Positions 23,149 to 35,603 of a stretch of 64,000 nucleotides of DNA are shown piece by piece (within the stretch, counting starts at the first letter, position 1; the number at the start of each line of letters is the position of its first letter). Below the pieces are notes generated by a model. That model was not told where the DNA came from. It worked only from the letters and a program-made list of their open reading frames with translations, and ran no database searches. Source of the DNA: Siphonodentalium dalli (Eukaryota > Mollusca > Scaphopoda > Gadilida > Siphonodentaliidae); the NCBI GenBank assembly GCA_032622095.1, contig CP136065.1, positions 247,195,474-247,259,473 of the forward strand, given 5' to 3'. A program made the translations under genes and the position numbers.

Positions 23149-23593
23149 TTAAAGGCCCACTTAATTTTCGAATCACCAGATCACATTATATATAACAAAT
23201 TCCATATTATATACCATTTGAAAGAGGAAGCTCCAAATCATTGTATTATCAACTGATCGGGTCGAATAAACTGGGAACATTGTTTTGGTCGAGGTACTGA
23301 GGTGTGTTCTGTGATTAATTTTGATCCAGACTGTACTATAAAGTCTATAATAATCAATGGAAGGGGAATAACTCTATCACTTAGTTTGAATTCTGGTACA
23401 TTCTGGATTAACAAGGGGGGAGTCTTGGAATGAATCTGAGAATCTCTATCACTTGGTGGGCACTCCAAGGCCACAGCTGTTCCATATTCTGGTGGAATAT
23501 ATATATTTTTGGTTCCTCTTCCAAATGGTATATAATATGGGATATGTTGTGTATAATGTGATCTGGTCATTTGAAAATTATGTGGGCCTTTAA
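23149..23593. mobile_element. TTAA-flanked element with 'AGGCCCAC' inverted ends, 437 bp
   Basis: The element (23153-23589) starts 'aggcccacttaattttc' and ends with the inverted match 'gaaaattatgtgggcct', with TTAA at both borders. The arms continue inward for about 70 bp ('cagatcacattatata' against 'tataatgtgatctgg'). A partial relative is at 26575-26850. The 137-codon minus ORF over it has no recognised domain and I treat it as non-genic. Confidence 0.82.
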
Positions 23594-23679
23594 TGTCCTT
23601 GCCTCCAGCATTGAACCGAATTTTCTTTCCCTTACCCACCAGTGACATCATCCATACATAGATGTTTGTATTTTCTTCA

Positions 23680-23850
23680 CATAATTAACATTTAATTCCG
23701 AATGCCCAAATGTTTTTTATGATATCGCCTTTAAATTAACATTTAATTCTGAATGCCGAAACTTTTTTATGTTCTCCCCTTTAAATTAATATTGAATTCT
23801 GAAATGTTTTTACGATCTCCCCTTTAAATAAATTAACATTAATTCTGAAT
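23680..23850. repeat. Imperfect ~60-bp tandem repeat, 3-4 copies
   Basis: 'aaattaacatttaattctga', 'atgccgaaa' and 'tttttatgatctcccctt' recur three to four times with indels. Confidence 0.75.
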
Positions 23851-23855
23851 GTACT

Positions 23856-24060
23856 GTACACTAAATCCGTCCTTTTATGGGACCATCTCCTATTATACTC
23901 AACAGAATATATGCAACAAATTTGAGCCATGGATTTGTGCAAAATAAACTCATATGCTCTATGAGTGATGTAAACAATATGGTAATTATAATGAAATGAG
24001 TTTATGACTCGAGTATAATATGAGATGGTCCCATAAATGGCCGGATTTAGTGTACAGTCA
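23856..24060. mobile_element. Palindromic MITE, about 195 bp
   Basis: 'actgtacactaaatccg' followed by 'gggaccatctcctattatactc' is mirrored by 'gagtataatatgagatggtccc' followed by 'cggatttagtgtacagt'. The arms are about 50 bp. No clear target duplication beyond a possible TA or GTA. Confidence 0.75.
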
Positions 24061-24339
24061 CTTTTTAAATTTCCTACTATTGAAATTATAATGATACTTT
24101 GTACCAGATTATTTCTTTCATTTATCTGAAAAACAGCATGAATCACATTACTTTAAATTCTGAAAAACTGAGAAATTCTGTGTTTCGTATAGATTTTTAC
24201 CTATCTGGCTAATTCTAAAGATTGACATGAAAATTTATGCTTGGAAATTTTTTAAATATATATTCATTATTTGAAAGGACTTTTGTGTCTGTAACAGACA
24301 TACAAAATGGACCATGTATAGGTATAAGTTGATTCAAAT

Positions 24340-24475
24340 GTGTTGTAGATGTGGCTTTGGTGCATATCTGATGTACATGTATGAGATAAATAGTATTTGT
24401 GGCTTTGGTGCATATCTTATGTATGAGATAAATGGTATTTGTGGCTTTGGTCTCCACGGGAAGATGCATGTGTGA
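24340..24475. repeat. ~50-bp tandem repeat, about 3 copies
   Basis: 'tgtggctttggtgcatatct' and 'gtatgagataaatggtatt' repeat three times. Minus-strand ORFs with 'ATNTIYLIHKICTK' are artefacts of this. Confidence 0.88.
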
Positions 24476-25125
24476 TATATGAAATATATTGTATTGGTGG
24501 CTTCAATCTCTGTACGAGCGATATCATGTTGCTTATGTGACAAAACACAATAAAAGTGTTGACATATAAATGCCTCCAATTATTCAAGCCAGGTCTCATG
24601 TTGACAGGCTCGGTCCGCAATTTATTGTAACAAATTCTTTTTATGTAAAGGTAAGTCAAAGAAATTCCTCAAGCCCAAATATAGATGATAAAGTCTAGAG
24701 CTGCATTAAGTTCGATAAACTACACACAAGTATTTATCAAACTATCACATACCACTAACATATGAAAACAAGACATTGTTTTGCAAAAAATTTACTTTAC
24801 AAAATAAATCGCATGTGTCCAAAACCTCTACATGTCACAAGACCCAATTAAGTTATATATTTGAATTCAAATCTCCTTAATTAAATTTTTTGAAAGTAGA
24901 AATGGATCTCGCTCTGTTGTGTTAGTGCCCATTTCTCCGATTTAGACCAAATTTGGAAAACATCCTGAAGTGTATCTTAGAATACGACCCTGGACCAGTA
25001 TAGAAGGCAACTTGGGAGACAGGGACTAGCCTAGAAGGTGACTTGGGAGACAAATTGTACCATTTCTCCTTATTTTTGTCCAAGGGGGTGGGGGAGTGAT
25101 TTCTCTCTCATATATCAGTATGCAT
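24476..25125. other. No recognised feature
   Basis: No supported gene or complete repeat. Confidence 0.45.
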
Positions 25126-25129
25126 ATGT

Positions 25130-25457
25130 TCAAACAGCATAGACTCAGATTGAGGTTCCCAAGTGGTGAATATTGTGATGTACACCCATTGGAAACCTTG
25201 ATTATGCAATGTGTCATCTGCCAATTTGGGGATATAGAGAAACTGAACTGAAAAAGAAATAGAATCTGTGTGAAGAAGTTTCTTTAGAAATTTGATAATA
25301 AAGGAACTTTCCTGAGAAGATGATGCCAAAGCAGAATGAGGTCCCCCAGAGGGTGAATTTATTGATGCTAGCCAACTATGCAGGATAGTGTCACTAAATT
25401 CACCCTATGTGGACCTCATTCTGCAAATGACAGACACTAAAACTCAGACTTGGTCGG
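25130..25457. mobile_element. hAT-like MITE, left end missing
   Basis: Internal text 'cagattgaggttcccaagtg', 'catctgccaatttggggata' and the right hairpin ('gcagaatgaggtcccccaga' to 'ctcattctgcaaatgacag') match the full element at 12247-12656. The left hairpin is absent. Confidence 0.85.
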
Positions 25458-25925
25458 CACGGACTCCTCTTAAAACACCTAAGCTGCTGTTTACACCAGG
25501 TTCAGCTGAACTCAATTAAAATGAAGCCATTGAGTTGGAGATTGTGCATTGTTCCTACCAGGTAACTGCTACATCACTGTCCACGCTTGATACTCTTTCT
25601 TAAAGAACTTGACATTACAAAGGGGCGGGGTTGGATAGAGCCTGTATTGTCATTTTCATGTCAATTTTTAAACAAGACAGTCAATGACTGTGGGGTCGCT
25701 CACCAGACTGCAAAGACTGATAAGACTGGGACTCTGGAGACCACAACAGTCAGAACTTTTCATAATCACTTTAAAAGAAGTAGATCTAAACAGGATATGT
25801 GGCCAAATTACCAAATGTACACTACTAGTTCTTGGCTCTGCCATACATATTTTAAGAATTACTATGTTGTGAAATAGTTATGTCTCTGGCAATGCCCTTA
25901 TTCGACTTTGTGATGCCATTTTCAC
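25458..25925. other. No supported gene; unassigned + strand ORF
   Basis: A 96-codon ORF (25587-25877) has no recognisable motif and no convincing splice context. It may be chance or an old repeat. Confidence 0.35.
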
Positions 25926-26545
25926 AAATCTGTCACCCAAGGTAATTTCCTACTAAATATAAGCAAAATAGGCCATTTCATTCCTGCATAGAAGACGTAT
26001 GATGAATTGCTATGGAGAGAAAGAGTAATGTAGCTGGCCTTGCACCTACTTGACCTGGTGACCCTGATTAAACAAATCTGAATCACACATCACCAAAGGA
26101 GCTTCAATATTAAATGTGAACTAAATAGAGCTGGTGGTTCTTTCAAAGAACACTTTTCAAGTTTGCCAAATATGTTCTGGTGAAGTGGTGGGTGTGGGAG
26201 AGTTAAATGTCCTGTTGAAAGATTTGAACAATACATATGATAGATTGATGTTGTAATTGGGAATTAATGACCTCTAGCAGATCTCCAGGAAATGTTTATA
26301 AAAATGTCAGGCTTCACTTGCAATTTTTAATATTTTGTGGAGTTATGTCCCTGCCCACATTTGACCCAGTGACCTCATTTGAACAAATCTGAATATGAGT
26401 CACCTGGGCAATATCCACACCAACTATGAACCCATTCGGTCTTATGGTTCCAGAGGAGAAGTTTAAAGAATTGTTGACGGACGGACGAGGAGTGATGACT
26501 ATAGCTCCACCAGAGACTTTGTCTCAGGTGAGCCAAAAACTATTG
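25926..26545 (+). repeat. Interspersed repeat tail (SINE/LINE-like), copy 1
   Basis: Repeating clauses 'acctggtgaccctgatt', 'gaacaaatctgaatatgagt' and 'cacaccaactatgaaccc' lead to 'gacggacggacgaggagtg' and 'tgtctcaggtgagccaaaaac'. The same ending is at 28365. The family is of a kind common in bivalves; its class is inferred. Confidence 0.75.
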
Positions 26546-26574
26546 AAATTATAGAATGACTCCCCCCCCCCCAC

Positions 26575-26860
26575 TTTGGATCCCAAAATGCAACAGAATT
26601 CAAACTTTTTTAATGGAAGGGGAAGAACTCCATCTTTAATATATAGTTATTCCCCCTGCATTGAAAATAATTTAGCTTTTTACTGCAATCTAGATGACAA
26701 AACTCTTTGGCAACTCAATAAAAACAACATGTCCACAGTTTATTATACTGGATAAGTTGATAATACAATGTTTTGGAGCTTGCTCTTTCAAATGGTATAT
26801 AATATGCCATATATTTTATATAATGTAATCTGGGGGTTAAAAAATTAAGTAGTTTACTAT
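26575..26860. repeat. Partial relative of the 23153-23589 element
   Basis: 'taatggaaggggaagaactc', 'caatgttttggagcttgctc' and 'tcaaatggtatataatatgc' recur from 23153-23589 in diverged, partly reversed order. Confidence 0.6.
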
Positions 26861-26989
26861 TTTATATTCATTTTAGTCTATATAATTAATTTTGAGAAAA
26901 CAAATTACATCTCATTGAACAAATCTGCTAATTCCACCCCTCAACCCATGGGGACATCCCTGCAAGAATAGGACATCTGTGATTTATTG

Positions 26990-27115
26990 GATGCTTGTCT
27001 ACATTTGCCTAACAATATTTCCTTAACCTTGAAAGCCAGTGCATTCTCTTAGATGAGGCTACCTATGGGACACTCACATATATAAGACAATGCACTGGCA
27101 TGATACTAGTACTTT
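26990..27115. mobile_element. Fragment of the TTAA-class hairpin MITE
   Basis: 'ggacactcacatatataagac' and 'gccagtgcattctctta' are decayed hairpin-core text; the termini are lost. Confidence 0.7.
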
Positions 27116-27339
27116 GTTATAAAATAATAAATATTGGACAAATATTAAAACTAGGAGCTCATTTCTCTTGATCAATGGTCTATTATTTTATATTCATTTT
27201 ATTTTAGTATATGTAATTGGTTTTGGAAAAACAATTACATCTCAATGAACAAATCTGAGAAATTTGCCCCCTCCCCAAACATATGTGGGGACATCCCTGC
27301 GAGAATACCGGTAGGACATGTGTGATTTATTTGGATGTC

Positions 27340-27465
27340 TGACCATATTGGCCTAACAATATTTCCTTGATCTTGAACCCCAGTGTATTCTCTTATATAT
27401 AGGATAATACACTGGTGCAGGGTCTTTATTGCTGTACCAGCATAGCTCTGGTAATGAAATGGTTA
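27340..27465. mobile_element. Fragment of the TTAA-class hairpin MITE
   Basis: 'ggcctaacaatatttccttg', a shortened core, and the ending 'agctctggtaatgaaatggtta' show a decayed right half. It lies beside a duplication of the 26880-27000 text ('gaacaaatctgagaaattt'-like phrases). Confidence 0.72.
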
Positions 27466-27734
27466 ATACTAATGCTATTATAAAATGTGTACACTGTCAA
27501 ACAGTTAGAGTTGTATTTGAGATTGCTGTAAACACATAGGATTAAATTTCATTCACAGACATCTTTCTCTCTTACCCTGATAACTGTGGATATTGAGATA
27601 AAAGTTAATTACTTTATAATGACTGGACACACAGCTGTGAGCACTGTGAGAATTAAGGCTGGTCAGTTCCTGGCATGTCATATAACTAAAGTGTAAGGCT
27701 TTTAATGGGGTGAACCTTGCAGGGATCTCTGGTG

Positions 27735-27795
27735 TGGGGTGGCATGGACATGCAGTGGTGGGGGAGGTGGGGTGGAGGGGGGGGGGGGGGCAAGG
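27735..27795 (+). other. G-rich run, possible G-quadruplex
   Basis: 'ggtgggggaggtggggtgga' is followed by an unbroken run of about 16 G. It also forces a minus-strand proline-rich ORF that is not a gene. Confidence 0.7.
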
Positions 27796-27824
27796 GTTTA
27801 AAACAAGGATTTGAATTATCTTTT

Positions 27825-28372
27825 TTTTAAGAGTTATGTCCCTGGGCCCTGCCCCTATTTGACCCAGTGACCCCATTTGAACAAATCTGAACCCCAGTCA
27901 CACAAGGACTCTCCATACCAAATGTAAGCTAAATCGGTCAAATGGTTCAAAAGAAGAAGTCATTCTAAGAATTACTATGGAGGAATAGAGTTATGGCCCT
28001 GGTTTCTCAACTAATCAACCTGGTGACCTCATTTTAACAAATCTGAATGTGAGTCAACTAGGGAACAATCACACCAAATATGAATCCATACGGCCTTATA
28101 GTTCAGTAAAAGAAGTCGTTCTAAGAATTACTATGGAGGAATAGAGTTATGGCCCTGCTTTCACAACTATTCCACCCAGTGACCTCATTTGAACAAATCT
28201 GAATGTGATTCACCTAGGGAACATCCACACCAAATATGAACACGTTAAGTCTTACGGTTCGGGACGAGAAGATGATTGTTGACGGACGGACGGACAGACG
28301 GACGGACGGACGAGGAGTGATGACTATAGCTCCACCGGAGACTTCGTCTCAGGTGAGCTAAAAACTTGGTAC
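27825..28372 (+). repeat. Interspersed repeat tail, copy 2
   Basis: 'gagttatgtccctgggccc', repeated 'gacctcatttgaacaaatctg' clauses, a (GACG)n tract at 28278-28312 and the ending 'cttcgtctcaggtgagctaa' match copy 1 at 25926-26545. Within it, a clause of about 125 bp beginning 'ttctaagaattactatggag' is tandemly duplicated (27962 and 28090). Confidence 0.8.
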
Positions 28373-28499
28373 ATATATCAACAAGCATGGGAACCTGCGC
28401 ACCAGCGATTTTGAGTTTGGTCGGACTCATTTTGGCAGAGTTATTGCTCTTTTTCGACATAGAATCTATATCCTGGGACGCATCTTTTGTTTGAGCCTG

Positions 28500-28975
28500 T
28501 ATTATTTAGTGAATATGCACTAAATTACAAGCTGAACAGGGCTCCTTTTGGGAGCCTTTATTCAGCGTCGGAGGGGCCTTTTGGACCAAAATATTCACAT
28601 AGGTTCTTATTCGAATTATTTGATTCCGAAATAAGCAAAGCCCATAGTGGACTTATACCCATTATTCTGTTGAATGGCGCAGGCCACAGTGAAAACACAT
28701 ATATAAAGAGCATACAACTGGTCTGCAAATAGGTTCATATTGAACCTAAATATTCAAATTTATTTGATTCTGAAATAGGCCCATAGTGAGATTATTTTAA
28801 TTTGTTTTTTTTTATTTATTTAATTAGTTTTTCAAAAGTTTTATTTAATAAAATGTAACACGGTTATAACCCTGAGTCACCCCACCAAATTTGGTTGAAA
28901 TCGGTCTTGAGGTCTGGGAGAATAATCCGAACAAACAGACGGTCAGATCCTACTCTTTTACATATAGATATTGGT
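28500..28975 (-). repeat. Inverted relative of the 2041-2480 repeat
   Basis: Mirrored phrases: 'cctttattcagcgtcggagg', 'ttctgttgaatggcg', 'aggttcatattgaacctaaa' and 'ttggttgaaatcggtc'. It ends near 'gacggtcagatcc'. Confidence 0.8.
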
Positions 28976-31158
28976 GTAATCAATTGCTCCTACAGTTTGT
29001 AGTATAGGGATCTGAAACCCATAAATCCTTCAAACCTGCCACCTTCGTTGGGGGGACATTTTGGTCAGCAACCTTTCATTTAAATTTTGTTATTAATTGC
29101 ATATACATGTATATGGTTTACCGTTATAATGGGGCATTATCAACAAAAATGACCGAAAACGCAAGCGCCCATCAAAAAGTAATAGAGCGTTTATAGCCCT
29201 GTCATTTTTTATGGGGAATCTCCTAGTTCGAATATATTTAACAAATCCGAGAAATGTGTACTGTCTTGTATTCAAATATGCAGTTTATGGCATGAGTATG
29301 TTGGGAAGATAATTTAAGAACCCAAAGACTTAAAGTGTTATGCTTCTGTGATCATAGTGCCACAAATTGTCAGCTAATAACACAAGTGCTGTTTGCTGTT
29401 CTGTGTTTATTATGCACCTAACCAACATCTCCTATCTGAAGATTTTGTTATCCATAAAGGGATTTAAAAGTTCCGTCTGCATTTTAGATTGAAATGTCAT
29501 TTACGCCGCGTATATCCAACATCATATCCAATCCATATTTAAGTGTGGAATGGCTGAAAAATTATAGAATGTTATGGTACATAGGATCGGGGAATGTTCA
29601 GGCATATAATGAAAAGCAAATCTGAATTTGAACTAATTTTTTTTTAATTTTGACAAAGCAACTCAGCTAGTAACGATCTACAGTGAAGTAAAATGACGGT
29701 GATGTAACGGTGATGAGACGACAATGATAAAATGTGGACGAATTGTGCAGCAGTCTGGTTTAATGTACAAATCAAAATCACAGAGAATCCAACTCTCAGC
29801 TGCAAGTATACTCAAAATGGCTGCATTTTTCCTCGGACACCTCATTTGATATAAATTATTGTGGTGGATTTATAATAACATGGGATGACATTGAAGGCGC
29901 GGGATTTATATTCAACTGAGTCTCAGACCATAAAGCCATCAATGTCAAACCATGCTATCATCAATCCACCCCAAAAATGTATTTGTTCCAACAGTCCTGG
30001 TCATTTGTGACAATTTGGCATTTTACTGGAAGTATGATCAGAAAATAGACGTCAAAATCTCCTATTGGTCTCTCTATAATGTCCTTCGCTGTGAAGGTCA
30101 TCATGAAGCAGTCTGGCGAGATTTAGTGAGGACCGTGTTAGTTCCTGTTGTGGCTCAAGATGTCAATATAGAACTTATAACACGTTTTCCTGCCCAATTA
30201 GACGCTTCATACATAACTATTTCTTTACAGAAAACGGCCATTTAGTGTAAAAAGGCATTCTCTTATAATAATAATGATACATTAGAACTCTAGCATGTAC
30301 AGTGTCCGAGGAAAAATCCAAATACTGATCATACAATATGGTGGGAATGTAAGAGGAAAATTTGAATATCATAGAAGGAACATGTACTACAATACAAGAA
30401 CACACAGGAAACTAGATCTTAAAACAACTATATTCATAAAGAGGCAGGCCTGGTTTGATTGTCTTAGGGTAAAGTTTGTATTATTCATCGAAAGTTAGAT
30501 AAAAATATATTCCACATGGGCAAGTTTCAACAATAATAAGCGATATTTTCTTTGAAAAAATATTTTTGTTTATGTCCAGAGATAGTATAGTAATATACGT
30601 CTTCATTTTAATTAGAAATAAAGATAATTGTTTCAGTTCTTTTCATCTGAAGATTTTTTTTTTGTTGAAAAATTTAGTTTTTTTTCTCATGAAAAATATC
30701 TCGAAGCATAGAAAAAGAATATTTCTTTAACATCAAAATATGGAGTGGAGATTTCAAAGTGCACACTGAGCAACTTAACACGCAGCATATCTAATAAAAT
30801 AATTCCAACGTAAAAACATAGTAATGGTATCAAAATCTGGAAGATAGTTTACAATAGATCCCACGATGATAAGCAAGACATCTGAGTGTATAGAAAAAGA
30901 AACAATTGAATGGTATTTGAACTTCTAAATATGAGAGGGAGATTATAAAGCACACAGAGCCTACCCCTATAACACACACCATGTGTAATAATTTCAAATC
31001 AATTTATTGTGTAATATCAAACTGTTCCAAGACCTATATAAACATACATACATCCCCCACTGTCTTTTCCAATTTAAAATGTATCATTTTAGGCCACTTA
31101 AATTAATTAATTGGATATCAGGCAATCAAGAGTTTAGATCAACAGAGAAGGGGGATTT
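28976..31158. other. Gene-free stretch
   Basis: About 2.2 kb of AT-rich DNA. A 97-codon + ORF (29952-30245) has no recognised motif, and poly-T runs lie near 30650. I support no gene here. Confidence 0.45.
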
Positions 31159-31527
31159 TTAGTGAATGTTCAGACGACCACGATTCAATCGTAAGTGGAG
31201 GAATCGGGCCTGACGAAATCGTGGATAGTTTATTCACACGATTGCGATGTCGTCATAGATGATGATATTGTATGTTGTTCATTAGCATGCGATTGACTGC
31301 CCTACGATCATTCCAGCTAAGATTATTATGTACACACGACTGCGATTATGTCGCAAGTGGAGGTAGCCAAGGATATGCCACGATTTCGCATCTGAAATCA
31401 AACAGTTCTTGATATTTTTTTTTACTTACGATATTGTCGTGAGCATGTGCAATCCAACTACCGGTTACTTCCTATGACGGAAATCTTTCCACTTACAATT
31501 GAATCGTGGTCGTCTAACGTTCACTTA
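31159..31527. mobile_element. TTA-flanked MITE (PIF/Harbinger-type), 363 bp
   Basis: The element (31162-31524) begins 'gtgaatgttcagacgaccac' and ends 'gtggtcgtctaacgttcac'. Both sides carry TTA (31159-31161, 31525-31527). The 3-bp TTA/TWA duplication is typical of PIF/Harbinger. Terminal repeats reach about 38 bp ('gattcaatcgtaagtgga'). Internal text repeats 'cgattgcgatgtcgt'-like phrases. Confidence 0.87.
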
Positions 31528-31618
31528 GTTTAAAAGGATGGTCAGGGCAAGAATACAGCAACAAGAGCAGATATTGATAAATCAGATCTCTCAACAATAC
31601 TCCCACCTACTATTATAT

Positions 31619-31877
31619 TTAACCCTTTCATGACGGAAACTGCACTGGTGCAGCATTAAAGATACTGTGCCAGTGCATTCTCATATATGCGACTCTCCCA
31701 TAGGGGACCTCGTATATATAAGAGAATGCAATGGCTCACAAGGTCAAGGTAAATTTTGTTAGGCCAATGTATTCTAATATATGCAAAGCTCCCTATGGGA
31801 GACTGCCATATATAAGAGAATGCATTGGCACATGGTTTTCAAAAAATTTCAGAAAGCTCCAGTCATGGAAGGGTTAA
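31619..31877. mobile_element. TTAA-class MITE, 'CCCTTTCATGAC' subfamily, 251 bp
   Basis: TTAA at 31619-31622 and 31874-31877. It starts 'ccctttcatgacggaaact' and ends 'ctccagtcatggaaggg', with two inverted cores. It is in the opposite orientation to the copy at 8489. Confidence 0.92.
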
Positions 31878-34478
31878 TTAATTAGGCCACAGCTACAGAG
31901 GGAAAAAAACAATTTTAAAAACCCATCCAGGTCTTGTAATACCAAATGGCAATTATTCCACACAATCACTGGTGACATAAATCTCATATACATTCACTTG
32001 AAATAATTGTTTGCGATTAAAAATACATAAAACCAACACATTAATTTCTCAATTATTCTCATTTTCCCATGTTATTACATGTATGACTGATAAAACGGTT
32101 TGGTGAGAAGTCTTACACAAACTGAGCAGCGTGGGCAATTTTAATAAAATAGCTGTCGGCGAAATTGGTGTTGCCGTATTGGGATAAATTCTTTTAAATT
32201 ATTTTGCTGTCAGCATGCTTTTTAGAAAATATAAATTGTCTGAGAAATGAAACATTGACTTTGAATGGCGTGATGTATATATGGATATAACACAAATTAA
32301 CCAAAAATATGTTCTTTAACAACAGCCTTAAAAATATCGGTGCCATTTCATGAGTATCACAGTAATTTTCTAGATGATATATTTATTCTTTCTTATGAAT
32401 ATGTTAGTTAACAATATGACGTCTAATGAAAAACAAGCATGACATATGATATGATAATGGTTAATGTCGGGTTCACATGATATATTCCAATATGGACTAT
32501 CTTCCACCTAACAATGGGCATTTCTTGATTCTCAGATTTATACGGTAGTGTGGATATTATTTCAGCAATGGCAAAATAAAAAAAATAAAAAAGTCTTCCC
32601 AAAGAAATGCTCCATCCACATGGATTCAACAAACAGACGGAGCACTCAACTTGCACAAGAATTGGTTTATTTTGTGGGGAAAGATGTTAAGAACAATTTT
32701 CACAATTCCAAAATGACATATATCTCAGTTTCCTAAAGGAAAGTAACATTTGCTACCAAAATATAATGTATTTTAACTACTAAATCAACATGTTTACTGG
32801 TTCATAATATCAGCATATCGGCTTCTAATTATTGTGAATTTTGTATGCACTCAACCAATATATGACTCAGAAAAATGTCGCCTAATTTCAAGTCGTAAAT
32901 GATCTTTCAATGTTAACAAATATAAGTGTAATTGTAGTTACCAAGTCTGGGGGAATCTCAAATTTGTCTAATAGATGAATTCATCTATATATTATAGCCA
33001 AATATGTCTATCAGATACCAGGATAGAAAACTTCACAAGTACATTAACCAAAGTTTGACCAGTGGAGTTTACTGATGAAAATAGCTCCCATGGTGTCTTA
33101 GACAAATTTGTCTATAAAATACAGCTGCATTCATCTTTAGGCACATCTTTAGGCACAAAAAAAGAAGATATTTGATTCTCAGGCAATTTTTTGGGAAAAT
33201 AATATAGGCGCGAGGGTTTTATTTTTATTTTTGTTCTGCCCATAGACTGGCATCCCAGGTCCAGAAAATGTAGGGAGAACTTTGTAATGGATATAAACTA
33301 ATTTAATCTGATATAAAGAATGACAAATTATGACATTGTACTACCCGTACATCATATAGGGATTACCTAGAATGAGATATATATTGATATGATTTTAAAA
33401 TAACACCAGAGCTACATATCCAATTCATATGAAAATACGGAGCGTAAATACAGTCGAAATGAAAAGATAATGTGATCTTCCAAACTATCATAGAAAGTCT
33501 TGGTTCACTTATTCCGCTGACTAATTAGAGACTGAAAATGTACCGCAATGGATGATTAATAATAAAACTTCAAAAAACATGGCCAATATACACTGATTGT
33601 CAAACTGAGTTTTTATTGCGCTCCGGTTTATCGTTCCCGAATTTATTTGTTATACCTGACCGCAGATCGAAATATTCAACAAATTGTGACAATATACCTG
33701 ATAGTTATCATTACATATGGTCTTTTGTTGAATACCCACGCATACACCATTGAATTCGATATTTGAAACATAACTAATTTCCATGGTACAGTTTCCTATT
33801 TTCGTATTATGCAGTGTACAACTACGGTGAAATCCAAATCGTAATAAAATGGTCCAATGTGCGCCATCTTTTTTTATGCGGCAATGCGAGAATCAAAATT
33901 CTTTTTTGTTTTGGCCTTTTGTGGTTTTGTCAGACCTGGTAATAAATGAATTCCAGATTATTTAAAACACCAAATGTGTGATAAGTATAAAGATTCATAT
34001 ATTAGGAAATATTTCAAGATTTCTACAAGGTTAGACAAATAATCATGTGAACCCTACCTTCATGGATGATGTAATATAAAGCTCTCATAAATAAATACTT
34101 ATTATTATGAACATCTTCTGAAATATAGACCTGTCCCATGCTTTTATTTACAGTCAAGGCTCAAGAACAGTAGCAGCTGTAAAAATAAATATCTTTGATA
34201 CATGCTATGAATATGGAAAACTACTATGAAATGTCTTTAAAAGATGGGGAGGGGGATGCAGGCCCAGTCTGAACACATCGAACAACTCCAAAAATTAAGC
34301 ATACACATAATTGATTGGTGATGAAACTAGTCTTCATTGTTTCTACTATTAATACATTATTAACAGTCATTTGCAGTCGTGGAATTTGCCTTATTTTTTA
34401 TCTATAATAAGTTGACTTGAGACAAAAGTCCCTTAATCTCAAGACACCAAAAAGTTGATTCTACGTTAACCCCAGATG
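31878..34478. other. Gene-free stretch
   Basis: About 2.6 kb of AT-rich DNA with no supported exon. A weak inverted pair ('ctcaaatttgtctaataga' near 32953, 'ttagacaaatttgtctata' near 33097) is the only structure noted. Confidence 0.5.
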
Positions 34479-35366
34479 AAGTCTTCTTGGTCCACGACGG
34501 CTTGGGATATCGGTTGGGATGATGCTGTTTTTGGATGGAGAACCGCCCCGTTGCTCTTCCATAACAGAAGTTAATTCAAAAAGATGTTATAGAAGAATAA
34601 TCAGATGGGACTCGGTCCAAAAACAGCATCATCCCAACCGATATCCCAAGCTGTTACAGCATCAACCCAACCGATATCCCAAGCTGTTACAGCATCAACC
34701 CAACCGATATCCCAAGCTGTTACAGCATCAACCCAACCGATATCCCAAGCTGTTACAGCATCATCCCAACCGATATCCCAAGCTGTTACAGCATCAACCC
34801 AACCGATATCCCAAGCTGTTACAGCATCATCCCAACCGATATCCCAAGCTGTTACAGCATCAACCCAACCGATATCCCAAGCTGTTACAGCATCAACCCA
34901 ACCGATATCCCAAGCTGTTACAGCATCAACCCAACCGATATCCCAAGCTGTTACAGCATCAACCCAACCGATATCCCAAGCTGTTACAGCATCAACCCAA
35001 CCGATATCCCAAGCTGTTACAGCATCAACCCAACCGATATCCCAAGCTGTTACAGCATCAACCCAACCGATATCCCAAGCTGTTACAGCATCATCCCAAC
35101 CGATATCCCAAGCTGTTACAGCATCAACCCAACCGATATCCCAAGCTGTTACAGCATCAACCCAACCGATATCCCAAGCTGTTACAGCATCATCCCAACC
35201 GATATCCCAAGCTGTTACAGCATCATCCCAACCGATATCCCAAGCTGTTACAGCATCATCCCAACCGATATCCCAAGCTGTTACAGCATCATCCCAACCG
35301 ATATCCCAAGCTGTTACAGCATCATCCCAACCGATATCCCAAACTTTTGTGGACCGAGAAGACTTG
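34479..35366. mobile_element. Second foldback element with internal minisatellite
   Basis: The left arm (34479-34534, 'gaagtcttcttggtccac' then 'cttgggatatcggttgggat') is the reverse complement of the array unit and right end (35310-35366, ending 'gtggaccgagaagacttgg'). The space between is almost entirely the 33-bp array. No clear target duplication was found, so transposition is inferred from the arms. Confidence 0.72.
34622..35345. repeat. 33-bp minisatellite, about 22 copies
   Basis: The unit is built of 'catcaacccaaccgatatcc' and 'caagctgttacag'. The only frequent variant is 'catcatccca' for 'catcaaccca', grouped in runs (five successive at the right end). 33 bp equals 11 codons, so two frames stay open (268 and 294 codons: 'HQPNRYPKLLQ' and 'TASTQPISQAV'). 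These are artefacts. Confidence 0.97.
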
Positions 35367-35387
35367 GTTTACATTACCCTTGATAAG

Positions 35388-35603
35388 TACAGTAATGCTC
35401 TAATTAATTGACTCCTTAAACACAGCAGAATTATGGGTAATTTTTCAGGATTTTGTCGGAAATATGGCTTGTTGCATTCATCGGAAAGCTCTCGGGGAGA
35501 GCTTTCCAATGAATGGCAACAAGCCATATTTCCGACTAAATCTTGAAAAGTTACCCATAATTCTGCTGTGTTTAAGGAGTCGATTAATTAGAGCATTACT
35601 GTA
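35388..35603. mobile_element. TA-flanked palindromic MITE (mariner-type), 212 bp
   Basis: The element (35390-35601) starts 'cagtaatgctctaattaattg' and ends with its complement between TA sites. It lies 24 bp from the foldback element. Confidence 0.93.

Noticed and set aside
23238-23651. 137-residue minus-strand protein
   Set aside because: Lies within a TTAA-flanked inverted-repeat element; no domain or splice context.
29952-30245. 97-residue + strand ORF
   Set aside because: No recognisable motif, neighbour or splice context; length is near chance for this composition.
34519-35411. Repeat proteins 'HQPNRYPKLLQ' and 'TASTQPISQAV'
   Set aside because: They follow from the 33-bp minisatellite in two frames. 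The array lies in a foldback element; there is no sign of translation.
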